Shown in pieces: positions 16,969 through 26,901 of a stretch of DNA of 64,000 nucleotides. This DNA is from Pseudomonas sp. TCU-HL1. Its GTDB lineage: Bacteria > Pseudomonadota > Gammaproteobacteria > Pseudomonadales > Pseudomonadaceae. A program made the position numbers and the translations under genes. The DNA lies in the NCBI RefSeq assembly GCF_001708505.1, contig NZ_CP015992.1, positions 6,138,001 to 6,202,000 of the forward strand, given 5' to 3'. Below the pieces are notes generated by a model. The model ran no database searches and was not told where the DNA came from. It saw only the letters and a program-made list of their open reading frames with translations. Position 1 is the stretch's first letter; every line of letters begins with the position of its first letter.

Positions 16969-18849
16969 TTAGCCGCTGCCGCTGCTACCGCCGCCGCCGC
17001 CGCCGCCGCCGGGGCCCTGGTTGCCGCTTTGCACCACGATGTCAAAGCGCAGCATCATCGCGTGATCCTCGTGGATCAGGTTGTGGCAGTGCATGAGGTA
17101 CTTGCCGAGGAAGTCGCGGAAGCGGATGAACACGCGTACGGTCTCATCCTCGCCGAGCAAGAAGACGTCCTTGCGGCCTCGCTCGTGCAGCGGCACCGCC
17201 ACGTTTTTCCCCTCCCGGGTCCTGCTGAGGATGCGCCCCTCCTCGAAGTGGATGTGGATCGGGTGTTGCCAGCCGTCGTCGTCATTGCTCAGTTCCCACA
17301 CCTCGGCGGCGCCTTGGGGGATCTGGGTGCGCTCGGATTGCACGTTGAACAGCCTGCCGTTAATCACCCACACCCCGCGGTCGTGGTCGAAATCCCAGCG
17401 GCGCACTCGCGCGGCGGCGATTTCGGCGAGACTGAGTGGCGGCAGCGGGCGCAGCGTCGCCGGTACCTGGCTCAGGTCCTGCTCCGGCGGGAAGCGGTCG
17501 ACGATGAACTTGAGGATGCGCGGGCCATTACTCCTGAGGCCAGTGCCATCGGGGCCGCGGGTGCTGCCCTGACGGACCCGGTTGATCAGATAGAGTTCGG
17601 TACCGATCGGGTAGCGGGAAAAGTCCACCACTATGTCGGCGCGCTCCGCCACGGAAAAGCTGACCAGGGTCTGGTTCAGCAGCGGGGCCGGCAACAGGTT
17701 GCCGTCGTTGGCGATGTAGGTGAAGGTCTGCCGCACATTGCTCGGCGTGACCAGGGACAGGCCGTAGAAACGACTGGGCCCGACATTGAGCAGGCGGAAA
17801 CGGTACTTCCGCGCCGCCACCTTGAGCACCGGCTCGATCTTGCCATTGACCACCACCTTGTCGCCGAGCACTCCGTCGGGGTTGATCTGGTCGTAGAACA
17901 GGATGCCGTTGGCGTCGAAGCGCAGATCGGCAAAGCTCAGCGGGTAGTCGTAGGGATGGCTCGGCAGCCGCAGGGCGCCGGGGGTGGGATCACGCTCGTT
18001 GCCCGAGTCCAGCGGGTCGAAAATAAAGTAGAAGCCGAACAAGCCGCGCACCAGGTTCGGTGCGGTGAAGTCCATGGTGTGGTCATGGTAGAACAGCGTG
18101 CCCAGGGCCTCGTTCGGATCGCCGATGTGGTTTTGCAGCTGGTCGTAGCCGGCATAGATGTTCGGGTAGAAGTGGTCTTTGAATGCCCCAGGCGCCGTCA
18201 GGGTCGGGCCCGCCTTGGTCGCACTGTAGTAGTCGCCCGCGAAGCCATCGCTCTCCGACGGCGTATGCAAGTTGTGCAGGTGGGTGGAGATCTCCGGGGT
18301 GCCGAAACCGACATGATTCTGCGGCAGTTGGTTGCGTATGCGGCAGAGGATCGGCCGGCCATAGCGCGCGAAGATCGTCGGGCCTGGGCTGGTCGCACCC
18401 GGCGTGGTGCCTTCGTAACCCCAGATCGGTTGCGGCGAATAGGCCGGGTTGAACACCCAATCGGGACGCTCCTTGGCCTTCAGCTCGTACAAGAGCGGCG
18501 CTACGCCGAGCGCACTGATTAGCTCGTTATAGCGTTGGTGCGGGGCGCGCCCCGCTTCACCGCCTGCAGTATTCGGCGCCACGGTGGGGGCGGGGTTGAG
18601 AGCGGCGACCGCTGGCAGCGGGGTGATCGCGGAGGGGAGCTGCTCCCGCCACGGAATCGTGGGCGGGCTCGGAGGGAATACCGGGGGCTCTGGATCATCA
18701 TCGGCGACAGCGCGGCGCCCGTTCAGGAGTAGCGGCGTCAGCATGGCGGCAGCGCCGAGCTTAAGGAACGAGCGTCGCGCCTTGACATCGGCTGAGTCTT
18801 GCGGATTCGGCAGTAGACCTTTTCTGTGCCTCAAGCCTGTAGCTTTCAT
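16969..18849 (-). CDS. Multicopper oxidase, CotA/laccase-like, Tat-exported
   Basis: Three-cupredoxin-domain oxidase predicted to oxidise phenols, metals or bilirubin-like substrates with O2. The N-terminus has a twin-arginine signal (RRSFLKLGAAAML, about 26-38). All four copper motifs are intact: THLHNLH, FYHDHTMD, HPIHIHF and MHCHNLIHEDHAMM, with the T1 axial Met. 626 residues. The C-terminus ends in an unusual run of eight glycines within GPGGGGGGGGSSGSG. It heads a two-gene unit with the SCO1-like gene and sits between transposase remnants, so it is probably acquired cargo. Mn(II), Cu(I) or phenolic substrate cannot be distinguished here. Confidence 0.92.
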   Translation of the reverse strand: MKATGLRHRKGLLPNPQDSADVKARRSFLKLGAAAMLTPLLLNGRRAVADDDPEPPVFPPSPPTIPWREQLPSAITPLPAVAALNPAPTVAPNTAGGEAGRAPHQRYNELISALGVAPLLYELKAKERPDWVFNPAYSPQPIWGYEGTTPGATSPGPTIFARYGRPILCRIRNQLPQNHVGFGTPEISTHLHNLHTPSESDGFAGDYYSATKAGPTLTAPGAFKDHFYPNIYAGYDQLQNHIGDPNEALGTLFYHDHTMDFTAPNLVRGLFGFYFIFDPLDSGNERDPTPGALRLPSHPYDYPLSFADLRFDANGILFYDQINPDGVLGDKVVVNGKIEPVLKVAARKYRFRLLNVGPSRFYGLSLVTPSNVRQTFTYIANDGNLLPAPLLNQTLVSFSVAERADIVVDFSRYPIGTELYLINRVRQGSTRGPDGTGLRSNGPRILKFIVDRFPPEQDLSQVPATLRPLPPLSLAEIAAARVRRWDFDHDRGVWVINGRLFNVQSERTQIPQGAAEVWELSNDDDGWQHPIHIHFEEGRILSRTREGKNVAVPLHERGRKDVFLLGEDETVRVFIRFRDFLGKYLMHCHNLIHEDHAMMLRFDIVVQSGNQGPGGGGGGGGSSGSG

Positions 18850-19394
18850 GGCGGTCCCTCTCTCAGGCGGTTTGCTCCTCGCTGATTACCGTCCCGCACC
18901 TGATATGGCGGCGCAGCTCCGTGTTCAAACCAGGAACGCGGCGACCGGGCATTGGGATTACGCCCGCAGCCGAGCGCCCCCGAACCGCTTTCGCGTATCA
19001 GCGCTCAGTCGTAAAGAAGCTGTGCGTTGACGACAAAGGACAAACGGCGGAGTGAAGTTGTTGTAAGGGGTCACCTTGACGGACCGAGAAAACGCCGCTT
19101 GGTGGGGGGCTCCATCAGGCGAGTGAGTCGCGCACGGTCCATGATTTTTCCCGTCCTTGTGCCGGCTCTAGCATGGGCATGCACCACCCTCTCCTCTGCA
19201 TCACAACGCCCTGCAAAAAATCAAACACCTAGGCTGAATTGAAAAATGTTGCTAAAAATGTCGATAACTAGTTTAGATCAGAATCGTTCCTGATAAGTAT
19301 GCAAATAGCTGTTCTGCAAGAAGTTCTATAGACCGTTATGGTGCGCTGATATTAATCAGGCAATCAAATAGGCATATTAGAAATATCTGCCTCC
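18850..19394. other. Intergenic region upstream of the copper operon
   Basis: About 545 bp without a convincing gene. The left part should hold the promoter of the multicopper oxidase operon (ribosome-binding GAGAGAGGG just before the start). The right part, from about 19230, is much richer in A and T than its surroundings, which fits foreign DNA. A short open frame at 19027-19242 has no recognisable features. Confidence 0.4.
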
Positions 19395-19732
19395 ATGAAA
19401 AAAGATGCCCGCAAACTCAGATCTCAAGAACAGCGTGAAAAGCGCTTCACTGCCCTGCGCATGCGTGAGCATGGGTTACACCTGGCGTCCATCCCCGTAC
19501 CGTCGCTCACTGGGTGCAGGTCGCAGAGCACAAAGGTACGACTGCTGCCATCAGCGGTGGCCAGCGTGGCGTGCGCCAGGGGGATCGGCGCAGCTTGAGC
19601 CCCAGCCAGGAAGTGCTGATTCGCACTCTGCTGACCGAAAAGATGCCCGATCAGCTCAAGCTCGGATTTGCGCTGTGGACGCGCCTGCAGGTCGCGATCT
19701 ACTTCGTAAGCCAGGCGAACAAGAACGACCAC
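19395..19732 (+). pseudogene. IS630-family transposase remnant
   Basis: N-terminal piece of an IS630-type transposase broken by frameshifts. Frame 3 starts MKKDARKLRSQEQREKRFTAL (helix-turn-helix region). Later segments appear in another frame as TTAAISGGQRGVRQGDRRSLS and VLIRTLLTEKMPDQLKLGFALWTR, which are characteristic of this family. The rest, including the DDE domain, is missing, and the sequence runs directly into an IS5-family tail. Confidence 0.7.
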
Positions 19733-20010
19733 TGCACCTGCTGATAGATCGCGCCTACGAAGGCAATGAGACCGGGCAGCTTGCTCTGGACCTGGGCTTT
19801 ATCCCCGTGGTTCCACCGCTGAAAACCCGCATTGATCCCTAGGAATATGACCGAGAAATCTATAAGCGCCGAAACGAGGTGGAGCGCCTATTTCGGCGTC
19901 TGAAAGGATTTCGCCGAATTTTCTCCCGCTTTGAAAAGCTCGACGTAATGTTCATCGGCTTCGTTAACTTCGCCCCGATCGTCGACGGGCTGAAATTGTG
20001 TTAACAGGCC
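19733..20010 (+). pseudogene. IS5-family transposase remnant, copy 2 (3' end)
   Basis: 278 bp nearly identical to 16008-16285 (a handful of base differences), encoding HLLIDRAYEGNETGQLALDLG to the C-terminal EVERLFRRLKG section. A TAG stop replaces the Trp codon after IDP (about 19840), so even this fragment is interrupted. Its right edge, ...TTAACAGGCC, is the IS end and abuts CTAGTTGTCACC, the start of the purK 3' flank. It forms the right boundary of the island. Confidence 0.85.
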
Positions 20011-20136
20011 CTAGTTGTCACCTGGTCGGGCCGCCATCGACCGCCCCGGGCAGGGGCGGTAGCGGGAGGGTCAGGACTCGGCGATCAGCGCTTCCACCGC
20101 CGCGATCTGACGATCGAGGGTGGCGCGGTCAGCGCA
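20011..20136. repeat. Direct repeat of purK tail and 3' flank (partner at 15635-15763)
   Basis: From CTAGTTGTCACCTGG to within the last codons of purK, this segment repeats the one at 15635-15763 at roughly 90 percent identity by eye. The two copies bracket the copper island. CTAG at the left edge is a plausible target site for an IS5-type element. Confidence 0.8.
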
Positions 20137-21156
20137 GCGCAGGGTGGCGTGGCCCACCTTGCGGCCGGCCTTGAAGGCCTTGCCGTAATGGTGCAGGTGG
20201 CAGTCGGCAATGGAAATCACCTTATCCACAGCCGGCACTTCGCCAATGAAGTTGAGCATGGCGCTCTCGCCGACCTTGGCGGTGGAGCCCAGCGGCAGGC
20301 CGGCAACGGCGCGCAGGTGGTTCTCGAACTGGCTGCACTCGGCGCCTTCGATGGTCCAGTGGCCGGAGTTGTGCACGCGCGGGGCGATCTCGTTGGCCTT
20401 CAGGCCGCCATCCACTTCGAAGAACTCGAAGGCCAGCACGCCGACGTAGTCCAGCTTGGTCAGCACGCGGCCGACGTAGTCCTCGGCCAGGGCTTGCAGT
20501 GGATGCTCCGTGCTGGCGATGGACAGGCGCAGGATGCCGTTGTCGTGGGTGTTGTGCACCAACGGGTAGAAGCGGGTTTCACCATCACGGGCACGCACCG
20601 CCACCAGGGACACTTCGCCGGTGAAAGGCACGAAGCCTTCGAGGATGCAGGGCACGCTGCCCAGTTCGGCGAAGGCGCCGGTCACGTCCTCGGGCTTGCG
20701 CAGGACCTTCTGACCCTTGCCGTCGTAACCCAGGGTGCGGGTCTTGAGCACCGCCGGCAGGCCAATGCTGACAGCGGCGGCATCGAGGTCGGCCTGGGAC
20801 TGGATGTCGGCGAAATCCGGGGTGGGGATGCCAAGATCCTTGAACATCGACTTTTCGAACCAGCGATCGCGGGCGATGCGCAGGGCCTCCGCGCTCGGGT
20901 ACACCGGCACGAACTGCGAGAGGAAGGCCACGGTCTCGGCCGGCACGCTCTCGAACTCGAAGGTCACCAGGTCCACTTCATCGGCCAGTTGGCGCAGATG
21001 GTCCTGGTCGCCGTAGTCGGCACGGATGTGCTCGCCGAGGGCCTGGGCGCAGGCATCTGGCGCGGGGTCAAGGAAGGCGAAGTTCATGCCCAGCGGGGTG
21101 CCCGCCAGGGCCATCATGCGGCCCAACTGGCCGCCACCGATTACGCCGATCTTCAT
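20071..21156 (-). CDS. purK: N5-carboxyaminoimidazole ribonucleotide synthase PurK
   Basis: ATP-grasp enzyme of purine synthesis that carboxylates AIR to N5-CAIR with ATP and bicarbonate. Visible are MKIGVIGGGQLGRMMALAG at the N-terminus, the ATP-grasp section PAVLKTRTLGYDGKGQKV, EGFVPFTGEVSLVAVRARDG and NEIAPRVHNSGHWTIEGAECSQFE. 361 residues, full length. It begins 3 bp after purE stops, so the pair is co-transcribed and probably coupled. The island lies immediately 3' of this gene. Confidence 0.97.
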   Translation of the reverse strand: MKIGVIGGGQLGRMMALAGTPLGMNFAFLDPAPDACAQALGEHIRADYGDQDHLRQLADEVDLVTFEFESVPAETVAFLSQFVPVYPSAEALRIARDRWFEKSMFKDLGIPTPDFADIQSQADLDAAAVSIGLPAVLKTRTLGYDGKGQKVLRKPEDVTGAFAELGSVPCILEGFVPFTGEVSLVAVRARDGETRFYPLVHNTHDNGILRLSIASTEHPLQALAEDYVGRVLTKLDYVGVLAFEFFEVDGGLKANEIAPRVHNSGHWTIEGAECSQFENHLRAVAGLPLGSTAKVGESAMLNFIGEVPAVDKVISIADCHLHHYGKAFKAGRKVGHATLRCADRATLDRQIAAVEALIAES

Positions 21157-21159
21157 GAC

Positions 21160-21651
21160 TCAGGCCTCACGCGGGTCCGGGTTGTCCAGGACCATGTCGG
21201 TCTGCTCGCGGCGGAAATCCTTCAGCGCGACATGGTATTTCGGGTACTTGCCACCGAGGATGCTGGCGGCCAGCAGGGCTGCGTTGATCGCGCCGGCCTT
21301 GCCGATAGCCAGGGTGGCGACCGGGATGCCAGCCGGCATCTGCACGATGGACAGCAGGGAGTCGACGCCCGAGAGCATGGACGACTGCACCGGCACACCC
21401 AGCACCGGCAGGTGGGTCTTGGCGGCGCACATGCCCGGCAGGTGGGCGGCACCGCCGGCACCGGCGATGATCACCTCAATGCCACGGCCTTCGGCCTCTT
21501 CGGCGTACTGGAACAGCAGGTCCGGCGTGCGGTGGGCGGATACCACCTGCACTTCATAGGGGATGCCCAGCTTGTCCAGCATCTCGGTGGTGTGGCTGAG
21601 GGTGCTCCAATCGGATTTGGAGCCCATGATCACGCCTACCAGTGCGCTCAT
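21160..21651 (-). CDS. purE: N5-CAIR mutase PurE
   Basis: Converts N5-CAIR made by PurK to CAIR. Class I PurE motifs are complete: VGVIMGSKSDWSTL, VVSAHRTPDLLFQYA, VIIAGAGGAAHLPGMCAAKT and GKAGAINAALLAA. 163 residues from the chosen ATG (MSALVGVIMGSKSD); an upstream extension of 14 codons would run through the leader hairpin and is rejected. First gene of the purEK operon. Confidence 0.97.
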   Translation of the reverse strand: MSALVGVIMGSKSDWSTLSHTTEMLDKLGIPYEVQVVSAHRTPDLLFQYAEEAEGRGIEVIIAGAGGAAHLPGMCAAKTHLPVLGVPVQSSMLSGVDSLLSIVQMPAGIPVATLAIGKAGAINAALLAASILGGKYPKYHVALKDFRREQTDMVLDNPDPREA

Positions 21652-21672
21652 CGTCGTGCCTCGTAATGGTCG

Positions 21673-21707
21673 AAAAACCAACAAGCCACGCAATGGCGTG
21701 GCTTGTT
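21673..21707 (-). terminator. Terminator-like hairpin in the purE leader
   Basis: Perfect 12-bp stem AACAAGCCACGC / GCGTGGCTTGTT with a 4-base loop, followed on the minus strand by GGTTTTTCG. It ends about 22 nt before the purE ATG. No gene lies upstream on this strand for at least 1.3 kb, so it cannot simply end another transcript. It looks like an attenuator controlling purEK. Confidence 0.7.
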
Positions 21708-22106
21708 ATGCAATGGGGGCCGAGCTGCGGGGCGCGCTGCCGGCCGAAGGCCGCGCAGTATAACGCAAAGCCGCGCCCGGCGTGCATTTGGCCTTACTGC
21801 TCGTCCAGAGCCCGGCGCGGCTTGGCGGGACGGGGCAAAACCTTGCTCCAGAGCAAGGCCCGCGTCGGGTAGCGGCGCAGAAAGGAACAGCGAGCGGCAT
21901 TGGCCGCCCGCTGGTTTAGTGCAGGTCAAAAGATAAATTACGAAAAGGAAGAAACGGCCTACATTCAGCCCGGAATTAACTCATCGGATAAACAGGCTCC
22001 AGACTACTGAAACAACATAACGCCTCGACCAGAATTATCGCCCGACTGAAGTTTGCCGCTCAAAGCAATAGGCGCTGAACTTTTGGCAATAATCCAGAGG
22101 TAAAGA
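21708..22106. other. Divergent intergenic region, AT-rich right half
   Basis: The left half is GC-rich and must contain the purEK promoter. From about 21920 the base composition drops sharply toward A+T and stays low into the adhesin-like gene, marking a probable boundary of acquired DNA. No further gene or clear operator seen. Confidence 0.4.
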
Positions 22107-23057
22107 ATGAACATGCGAAAGACAGGGGACAGAAAAAATAGAACAGGCAGCGACTTACTTTTGCGAATTATCGCAGGAACGATTCTGGTTTGTGCAGGGT
22201 TATTCTTCTGGTCCGCCAACGCCGTGGAGATAACGGTAGACCGCGCAGAACCTGAGCCCGGCGGAGTCAGATATTACTTCACCGTAAAGAACTGGACAGA
22301 GTTCGACCATGATGTACGAAGCTGGTGTGACATAGCTGCGTGGAAGGAAGCTCCCTGCGCGATTGAATTCGGCGCACTTCGCACCCCTCTTGATATCGAG
22401 GGAATAGTTCTCAGCGCGAGCGGCTGGGCAATCCAGCACAGATCGAGCGATACCATGGGTTCCCTACTGACGAAGCTGAGCAAGAGAGGCTTTTGGGTGC
22501 CCTACAGCAGTTCGGTATTGGTACCCAATGAGAAAATAACGAACAGCTTATGCATCGGCGTGAAGGCCACCACAATCATAGTGGCTGCCTCTCCATCCTG
22601 GGCCCCTTGTACACCGGTGGGTCAACATCAACTTGTAAGCTGTGAGCCAGCCCTGCAGCAGAAAACTGTCAGCATGGGTAACGTGAGCCCGGATACCCTT
22701 CGCCAGGGTAATGCACCCATCAAGACTTTCACGATCGACGTGAATTGCGTCGGCCACACAGGCTCGGGCGCCGGGAGCGTGCGCATGTACTTTCTGGGCG
22801 ACTTCACATCGCCCGGATTCCTCAGCCTTGATCAATTGCCGGGCACTGCCAAAGGGGTCGCACTGCGCTTGAAGAACCAGGACAATTCGGACCTCAGGTT
22901 TGGCCGCAACTACATACAACCCATTCCGAAACAACATGGCGAAGGAAATTTTGAGGTGTACACCTACACCGGCAATGCCCAGTACCAGAAGACGACCAAT
23001 GACATTTCGAGCGGAGTGGCCAACGCCTCGCTGACCTACGCCATCGAATACAACTGA
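22107..23057 (+). CDS. Orphan fimbrial adhesin-like protein
   Basis: Exported 316-residue protein with an N-terminal hydrophobic signal (LLLRIIAGTILVCAGLFFWSANA, about 17-40). The C-terminal half resembles a chaperone-usher fimbrial subunit: Cys in VSCEP, VSMGNVSPDTLRQGN, KTFTIDVNCVG, then VRMYFLGDF, VALRLKN and a closing alternating beta-strand ASLTYAIEYN. The N-terminal part (about 40-175) is cysteine-containing and unrecognised, so a two-domain tip adhesin is plausible. AGAGG lies 6 nt before the ATG. Its base composition is clearly lower in GC than its neighbours, and no chaperone or usher gene is nearby. Likely horizontally acquired. Confidence 0.65.
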   Translation: MNMRKTGDRKNRTGSDLLLRIIAGTILVCAGLFFWSANAVEITVDRAEPEPGGVRYYFTVKNWTEFDHDVRSWCDIAAWKEAPCAIEFGALRTPLDIEGIVLSASGWAIQHRSSDTMGSLLTKLSKRGFWVPYSSSVLVPNEKITNSLCIGVKATTIIVAASPSWAPCTPVGQHQLVSCEPALQQKTVSMGNVSPDTLRQGNAPIKTFTIDVNCVGHTGSGAGSVRMYFLGDFTSPGFLSLDQLPGTAKGVALRLKNQDNSDLRFGRNYIQPIPKQHGEGNFEVYTYTGNAQYQKTTNDISSGVANASLTYAIEYN

Positions 23058-23072
23058 ACTACCGGGCGGCGC

Positions 23073-23981
23073 TCAGCCTTCGCCGCCCACCCCGGCTTCC
23101 AGCTTGCGCCAGAGCAGGCGGATCGCCGCCTTGCGCACCAGGGCGCAGCGGTACAGGCGGATTTCCAGCGGCACGTGCCACTGACTGCCGCCACAGACCA
23201 CCAGGTCACCACGCGCCAGTTCGGCCTGGGCGCTGAAACGCGGCACCCAGGCCACGCCCAACCCTTGCAGCGCCATGCTCTTCAGGCTGTCGGCCATGGC
23301 GGTTTCGTACACCGTGGTCGAACGCAACGCACGCTGGCGCAGGAGGATGTTCACCGAACGGCCGAGAAAGGCGCCGGCGCTGTAGGCCAGCAGCGGCACG
23401 CTCTGGCCGCTGTCCAGCTCGAAGAGCGGCTTGCCGCTGGCGTCCACCGCGCACACCGGCAGCATCTCGGTACGTCCCAGGTGCATCGACGGGAAGATTT
23501 CCGGGTCCATCTGCAACGCCGCATCCGGATCGTAGAAGGCCAGGATCAGGTCGCACCCGCCCTCGCGCAGGGAATGCACGGCCTCACCGACGTTGGTGGC
23601 GATGAGGCGACTGGCAATGTTCAAGCCGTCGGCCCGCAGCCGCGCAATCCACTGCGGGAAGAAACCCAGCGCCAGGGAGTGCGCGGCGGCAAATTGCAGC
23701 ACCTCGCCCTGCTGGCCCTCCAGGTGGTGCAGGTGGCGCACCACGTCCCCCAGTTGCTCCACCATGCTGCGCGCGGTGACCAGAAACAGTTGCCCGGACT
23801 CGGTCAGCTCGATGGGCGTACGCGAGCGATTTACCAGGGTCAGCCCCAATGCCGCCTCCAGGCTACGGATACGCCGGCTGAAGGCCGGCTGGGTGACGAA
23901 ACGCCGCTCGGCGGCCTGGGAAAAACTGCGGGTATTGGCCAGGGCGACGAAGTCCTCCAGCCATTTGGTTTCCAGGTTCAT
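23073..23981 (-). CDS. LysR-family transcriptional regulator
   Basis: DNA-binding regulator with an N-terminal winged helix-turn-helix (FVALANTRSFSQAAERRFVTQPAFSRRIRSLEAALG, about 9-45) and a periplasmic-binding-protein-like effector domain. About 302 residues from MNLETKWLEDF; a 16-residue upstream extension lacks family similarity. It is divergent from aspA, and LysR regulators often control the gene they diverge from, so aspA is a reasonable target. Effector unknown. Confidence 0.9.
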   Translation of the reverse strand: MNLETKWLEDFVALANTRSFSQAAERRFVTQPAFSRRIRSLEAALGLTLVNRSRTPIELTESGQLFLVTARSMVEQLGDVVRHLHHLEGQQGEVLQFAAAHSLALGFFPQWIARLRADGLNIASRLIATNVGEAVHSLREGGCDLILAFYDPDAALQMDPEIFPSMHLGRTEMLPVCAVDASGKPLFELDSGQSVPLLAYSAGAFLGRSVNILLRQRALRSTTVYETAMADSLKSMALQGLGVAWVPRFSAQAELARGDLVVCGGSQWHVPLEIRLYRCALVRKAAIRLLWRKLEAGVGGEG

Positions 23982-24161
23982 CAGTGATTTCCAACATGCT
24001 CGATTTTGGTGCACACGTCCGCAGACCAACCCGCGTCACTCGTGCATTATGCCGATTGTGCATGACCCAGCGAATAACAGCATTGGCCGGACGAATGGCT
24101 GCAGGCCTAGATTATTAGGCATCGCGGCGCTAGCCGTGCTCCTTCAGAGATGAATGACATC

Positions 24162-25586
<1,425 letters not shown>

Positions 25587-25632
25587 TCAGGCAAACGAAC
25601 TCACTAGGAGGGGCCTCGCCCCTTCATCCTTC

Positions 25633-25660
25633 AAGGATGGCGCAAGCCATCCTTTTTTTT
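25633..25660 (+). terminator. Rho-independent terminator after aspA
   Basis: Stem AAGGATGGC / GCCATCCTT with GCAA loop and an eight-T run. Confidence 0.95.
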
Positions 25661-25704
25661 GTCTGTGGAAAAGTGCCGCCGCGCCGTAGATACCGTCTTG
25701 TTTT

Positions 25705-26679
25705 TTACTTCGCAATAGCCAGTTTGGGATCAAACGGCTCGCCTGATTTAAGCACGCCATAAGCGATGCATAGCAGCTTGCGCATGGCTGCGCAGACGAT
25801 CTGTTTGCCGGCCTTACCGGCGCTGCGCATGCGCTCGGCCAGCGCGCGGATAGCTGGGTTGTAGGTCAGGGATACGACGGCTGGCAGATAGAGTCCTGCG
25901 CGCAACCTGGCAGAGCCCATCCGCGAGATACGAACATGGCCCTTGAGCGTGCCTGAGTCTTGCAACTTCGGGTTCAGTCCTGCAAAGGCGGTGACCGCTC
26001 GACTGTCCTCAAAGCGCTGGATATCGCCAAGCTCGGCCAGCAAGAGTCCCGCGGTTCGGTCTGCAATGCCATCGATGCTCTTGAGCAGGTTCCGTTGCCC
26101 CTTGAGATCATCGTTGTCGTCGAAGTGTTTTTCGATCGCCGCCAGCGTGTCCTGGATCTGTTGGCGGATGTGCTTGAGCATCGACTGAATCAATTCAATA
26201 GCTTTGTCATCATGCGTCACATCCAGACGGTTTTGCTCCATCTGCTCCAGCTCCTGAAGATCTTTCAGGCGGTGCGTAAGTGCTCTGAGGCGGCGAATCT
26301 TCGGCTTTTCAGGCTCCCAGGCACGCAGCTTGTCCTGATGCCTGCGGCCGTACTCTGCAATCATCTTGGCATCGACCTTGTCGGTCTTCACGCGCTGCAA
26401 CTGGCTACTGGCGTAACGCGCCGTCTGGCTAGGGTTTAGCACGCAGACCTTGTAACCCCGTTCGTACAGCCATTGGGCAAGGGCCTCGTGGTAAATACCT
26501 GTCGCTTCCATCACGACCCAGGCCTGCGGCTCTGCGTACTTGCTCAACCACTGCTGCAAAACTTCGAAGCCGCCCTGGTCATTGCCCAGCTTGGCCTTGG
26601 TGCGGTACTTGCCGTTGGCTTGCAAGGTGGCGATATCGAATGTGTGCTTGGCAATATCAATGCCGACAACAACTCCCAT
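25705..26679 (-). CDS. IS110-family transposase (DEDD), copy A
   Basis: Serine/DEDD recombinase of IS110. N-terminal RuvC-like domain with GVVVGIDIAKHTFDIA (first Asp), VVMEATGIYHEALAQWL (Glu), VLNPSQTARYASSQLQRVKTDKVDAKMIAEY (Asp pair), a coiled-coil middle (about 135-200) and the C-terminal transposase_20 section SIDGIADRTAGLLLAELGDIQRFEDSRAVTAFAGLNP containing the catalytic Ser region (DSGTLKGHVRISRMGS). About 324 residues from the second of two adjacent ATGs, which has AGGAGG 5 nt upstream. Intact, so probably active. Confidence 0.93.
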   Translation of the reverse strand: MGVVVGIDIAKHTFDIATLQANGKYRTKAKLGNDQGGFEVLQQWLSKYAEPQAWVVMEATGIYHEALAQWLYERGYKVCVLNPSQTARYASSQLQRVKTDKVDAKMIAEYGRRHQDKLRAWEPEKPKIRRLRALTHRLKDLQELEQMEQNRLDVTHDDKAIELIQSMLKHIRQQIQDTLAAIEKHFDDNDDLKGQRNLLKSIDGIADRTAGLLLAELGDIQRFEDSRAVTAFAGLNPKLQDSGTLKGHVRISRMGSARLRAGLYLPAVVSLTYNPAIRALAERMRSAGKAGKQIVCAAMRKLLCIAYGVLKSGEPFDPKLAIAK

Positions 26680-26718
26680 CATGTCCTCCTGTGAAGGGCT
26701 GATCGTCACTGCATCCGT

Positions 26719-26889
26719 CCTACCTTGTTGATGCGAGCTCAAAGCTCTGGATACCGTTCGGACTTACTGGATGAGTGCGGAGGAGCGCAGCGCAATCTAC
26801 GTTACAAGCTCGAGGCTTTAGGGTGGACACGGCTTGCGGTTCCTCCCCCGATGATCAGTCGGGGACTATCGCCTCTGAGGAGGCTCAAG
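26719..26889 (-). ncRNA. Candidate bridge RNA of IS110 copy A
   Basis: Same sequence as the copy B leader at 30620-30790; see that entry for the guide segments. It lies between the element's left end and the transposase start on the transposase strand, the position used by the bridge RNA in IS621. Confidence 0.6.
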
Positions 26890-26901
26890 TCGAGATACAA
26901 G

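Larger units (their letters stand above)
25688..26901 (-). mobile_element. IS110-family insertion sequence, copy A
   Basis: About 1.2 kb element, apparently identical to copy B at 30608-31821 and in opposite orientation. It has no terminal inverted repeats and no flanking duplication, as expected for IS110. The boundaries given include the CT dinucleotide (in element orientation) present at both ends, which I take as the recombination core. With the element removed, the target reads TGTCCACC-CT-AC, the outer arm of a REP-type hairpin. If the core assignment is wrong, the ends move by up to about 9 bp. Confidence 0.85.

Noticed and set aside
19027..19242. 71-codon open frame upstream of the IS630 remnant
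   Set aside because: Basic, low-complexity composition, no ribosome-binding site and no recognisable family.
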